From Halocaridina rubra (taxonomy: Eukaryota; Arthropoda; Malacostraca; Decapoda; Atyidae): a DNA stretch of 10,000 nt. Location of the stretch: positions 1-10,000 of the forward strand of contig JAXCGZ010016192.1 in the NCBI GenBank assembly GCA_037179515.1, written 5' to 3'. Made by a program: the position numbers and the translations under genes. Below the pieces are notes generated by a model. The model did not search any database and was not told the DNA's origin. It worked only from the letters and a program-made list of their open reading frames with translations. Below, piece by piece: positions 8,149-10,000 of the stretch (its first letter is position 1; the number at the start of each line of letters is the position of its first letter).

Positions 8149-8373
8149 CCCGATTTCTTAAACAGTGTAAATCTAGGATACCATGTTGTTAGTTAGCTAG
8201 ACACAAATGGATTTCATAAACGCATCTGACGCGGTTCTGTGTATGGCTGGGATCCCTCATGGGGGGATCCCAGCCATACACAGAACAGCGTCAGATGCGT
8301 TTATGAAATCCATTTGTGTGTCTAGCTAAATAACAATATGGTATCCTAGCTTTACACTGTTAAAGAAATCGGG
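8149..8373. mobile_element. Long near-perfect inverted repeat (foldback or MITE-like element)
   Basis: The left arm (8149-8256, 108 bp) and right arm (8264-8373, 110 bp) are reverse complements apart from five substitutions and one 2-bp indel, about 95% identity, around a 7-base centre (tcatggg). The outer ends read cccgatttct on both sides and the inner ends are the palindrome gggatccc. There is no coding capacity. Such a structure fits a foldback or MITE-type non-autonomous DNA element, or a recent inverted duplication of one end. No obvious target-site duplication flanks it (ccaagg left, tttaag right), so the transposon reading remains inference. Confidence 0.75.
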
Positions 8374-8579
8374 TTTAAGTCAATGAATCCCATTATCCAA
8401 CTTTAAAATTTCTTCCTGTATGTTACCCCAAGAATGACTAAGTACTTGAATATTTTATTACTGGGCAACAAGGTTGGAGTCGGTCTGGAATACGTTTACA
8501 TGTTCATGAGATGTCGTGAGGACATTGTTAATTAGAGAATCTTTTCTGCTCTGTGTTTGTGTATTGTTTAAGTAACGAA
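8374..8579. other. Anonymous spacer
   Basis: No gene, RNA or repeat unit is recognised between the inverted repeat and the tandem repeat. Confidence 0.5.
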
Positions 8580-8827
8580 GTGCAAGAAACACTCTAACTT
8601 GCACTTTACAGACTACTGAAGAGGTGTACCATAGCCTTTGTGAAAAGAAACACTCTTAATTTGCACTTTGCAGAATACTGAAGAGGTGTACCATGGTCTT
8701 TGTGAAAAGAAACTCTCTTAATTTGCACTTTACAGACTACTGAAGAGGTGTACCATAGCCTTTGTGAAAAGAAACTCTTAATTTGCACTTTACAGACTAC
8801 TGAAGAGTGTACCATAGCCTTTGTGAA
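8580..8827. repeat. Four-copy tandem repeat, 59-62 bp units
   Basis: Units begin at 8580, 8640, 8702 and 8764 with lengths 60, 62, 62 and 59. Each contains ttgcacttt-cag-ctactgaagag and gtgtaccat followed by ctttgtgaa, with small differences such as the dinucleotide loss in actctctt and the loss of one G in gaggtgt of unit 4. The high similarity suggests recent amplification or homogenisation. Frames across it are not maintained because units are not all multiples of three. Confidence 0.92.
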
Positions 8828-8912
8828 TAGTGAAGCTGGTTTCGTTTCTATTTAAACTATTCGTTGTCACTGGTTTAACAAATCTGTTTAAGTGAAGTTG
8901 TAGCAGTTAAAA

Positions 8913-9066
8913 GGGGGAGGATGCAAGAATACCTCCTCCGTGTTCCTCTGCGAGTTGTAAAGTAGAAAAAAATTGGGAGAAGCGATAGGGCAGAGGATCT
9001 CCTATTTTCCTCCCTCACATTAGCCAGGCCTTTGTTTCGACTCAACCACCCCCTTTATAAGGGAGA
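8913..9066. repeat. Dispersed repeat, copy B
   Basis: The second copy of the family seen at 3729-3896, in the same orientation. It shares caagaatac, ctccgtgttc, a gggag-agcga block, atctcct, attttcctccctc, and the closing accacccc...ttata-aggga. It is diverged from copy A and lacks about 10 bases before attttcc. It lies 85 bp after the tandem repeat. No coding capacity is seen. Confidence 0.6.
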
Positions 9067-9942
9067 TTATGGCTTTTGTGCATAGGCAGATGATTAAGCT
9101 GATATGAATAAGTATTAATCCTCTCTCTACCGCTATGCAGATGTTCCTACTTGCTATGAAAAGAATTCCTAAGCATTTTTTTTTTCTTTCAGCTTGTGAA
9201 GCGCAGCGGATTGTATACAGCAGAACTTGTGCACTAGGAGGAAGAATTACATGGTTCCTTATTTTCTCTTGTGTTGTGAACTGAATTATAGAACCATTCA
9301 CTAGAAGTCAGGAATTTAAATCTAGAAAATACCTGTTATATGTGGAAGTTTTTCTATAATCTGAAATTATTTAAGACTGGCGATTACTTGTAAATTTCTC
9401 TGCATATTTAATGACATTTCCAGGGGGCAAAAGTAACCCAATGTTCAGCTACTAAAACATAATTGGCGTGTTCATTTGTATCGTTCAGATATATTTTAGA
9501 ATTTGATGATTTGACTCATTGTATTTTAAAAGTGATTTTATTGGCCGTGTAATTTTTTTCAGTTTGTAAAGTGCTATAGTAGTGGAGTTTCTTTTATGTG
9601 TGTTATAAGTAATAAAATTCATATCAAGAATTACTCACTTGGACCTCTGAGTTTCACGATCATTTGTGTATCGTTATTAAGCAACTCACTCGAAATGCAT
9701 ATTACGTCAAGAGAAAGTTAGCCAACGAACATACGAATAAGTCTGAAACCATTCCATTATTGATCTAAAAGACTTAGGACAATTTCGAGCAAGTACAACA
9801 ATAAACAGACAGATTTCGTCTTGAACTCTTAATCTGTTGTGTTTATTAACTTTCCATCTCATTGTAAATCCCGTCCAGCCAGTGACGCATTCTAGTCATT
9901 ACACTCTGACAAAAACAACGTTTTTGAAAACCATCAGCAACT
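9067..9942. other. Gene-free 5' flank of the gene at the right edge
   Basis: No coding frame is supported here. Two strong acceptor-like sites (long T tract then CAG) end at 9192 and 9562. The bases after them are similar (cttgtgaagcgc and tttgtaaagtgc). An aataaa occurs at 9611. These could belong to 5'-untranslated exons or be chance; no TATA box or initiator can be assigned with confidence. Confidence 0.4.
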
Positions 9943-10000
9943 ATGATGAGCTACAAGCAATGGCTGGTATTACTGTTCATCTACATTGTCTTCATGCTGG
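9943..10000 (+). CDS. N-terminus of a membrane protein, probably a two-pore-domain (K2P) potassium channel; partial
   Basis: From the ATG at 9943 the frame reads MMSYKQWLVLLFIYIVFML and runs off the window with the next codon starting in G. A stop codon, TGA at 9925-9927, lies in the same frame upstream, and A is at position -3 of the first ATG, so translation begins at 9943 or at the second ATG, 9946. A very short polar start followed at once by a hydrophobic helix is typical of K2P leak channels. The pattern MS-x3-W-(I/L)-x-LL-x2-YI matches my memory of the fly Ork1 start, where the first membrane helix is followed by an extracellular cap and a GYG-type pore loop. An uncleaved signal anchor or signal peptide of another protein is the main alternative. 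The rest of the gene lies beyond the window. Confidence 0.5.
   Translation, partial: MMSYKQWLVLLFIYIVFML

Noticed and set aside
8606..8815. Repetitive minus-strand frame with VCKVQIK motifs
   Set aside because: It is a translation of the 60-bp tandem repeat; unit lengths of 59-62 do not keep a consistent frame.
8580..8827. CRISPR-like array
   Set aside because: Whole units are repeated without unique spacers, and the context is eukaryotic.
9020..9301. 93-codon minus-strand frame
   Set aside because: It starts in dispersed repeat B and crosses a T tract; no domain or coding bias is apparent.

Overview
The window looks like repeat-dominated, mostly non-coding nuclear DNA of a eukaryote, most likely a decapod crustacean such as a shrimp or crab. 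The reasons are the very high density of long, nearly perfect microsatellites (AAT/ATT, AT, AG/CT, ATCT, AAG; by hand count about 15% of the bases), an arthropod-style CR1/L2-like LINE fragment, tRNA-derived SINE pieces, and no compact gene or operon structure. The species assignment is inference; no host gene is present at a length that would prove it.

Layout. Positions 1-1440 are AT-rich DNA cut up by AAT/ATT and AT microsatellites. Positions 1441-2052 hold anonymous DNA with a 52-unit CT repeat. From about 2321 to 2622 the palindrome GCTAGC recurs at 44-45 bp intervals, which looks like a decayed minisatellite. Positions 2671-4670 are mostly compound microsatellites (ATCT to AT to AC; polypurine AAG; AT to AG; T20 plus CTT). 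They also hold one copy (3729-3896) of a dispersed repeat that recurs at 8913-9066.

Positions 5038-6361 are the 3' half of a non-LTR retrotransposon. It carries an open 428-codon frame covering most of the reverse transcriptase and its C-terminal region, a 3'UTR stem-loop, and a 14-bp tandem-repeat tail. Downstream are an AGT-rich repeat, a tRNA-derived SINE (6949-7140) framed by a 20-bp target-site duplication, and a second, internally deleted tRNA-like SINE head on the minus strand (7734-7779).

Positions 7916-9066 contain an AAT/AAG array, a near-perfect 225-bp inverted repeat (foldback or MITE-like element), a four-copy 60-bp tandem repeat, and the second dispersed-repeat copy.

The only plausible host gene starts at the extreme right edge. 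At 9943 an ATG with an upstream in-frame stop opens a short N-terminus followed by a hydrophobic helix. The pattern resembles the first residues and first membrane segment of two-pore-domain (K2P, Ork1-like) potassium channels. Everything to its left therefore reads as repeat-filled intergenic or 5'-flanking DNA. I see no new multi-gene system; the best leads are the partial gene, the foldback element, the exact SINE insertion, and the LINE 3'-end signals.
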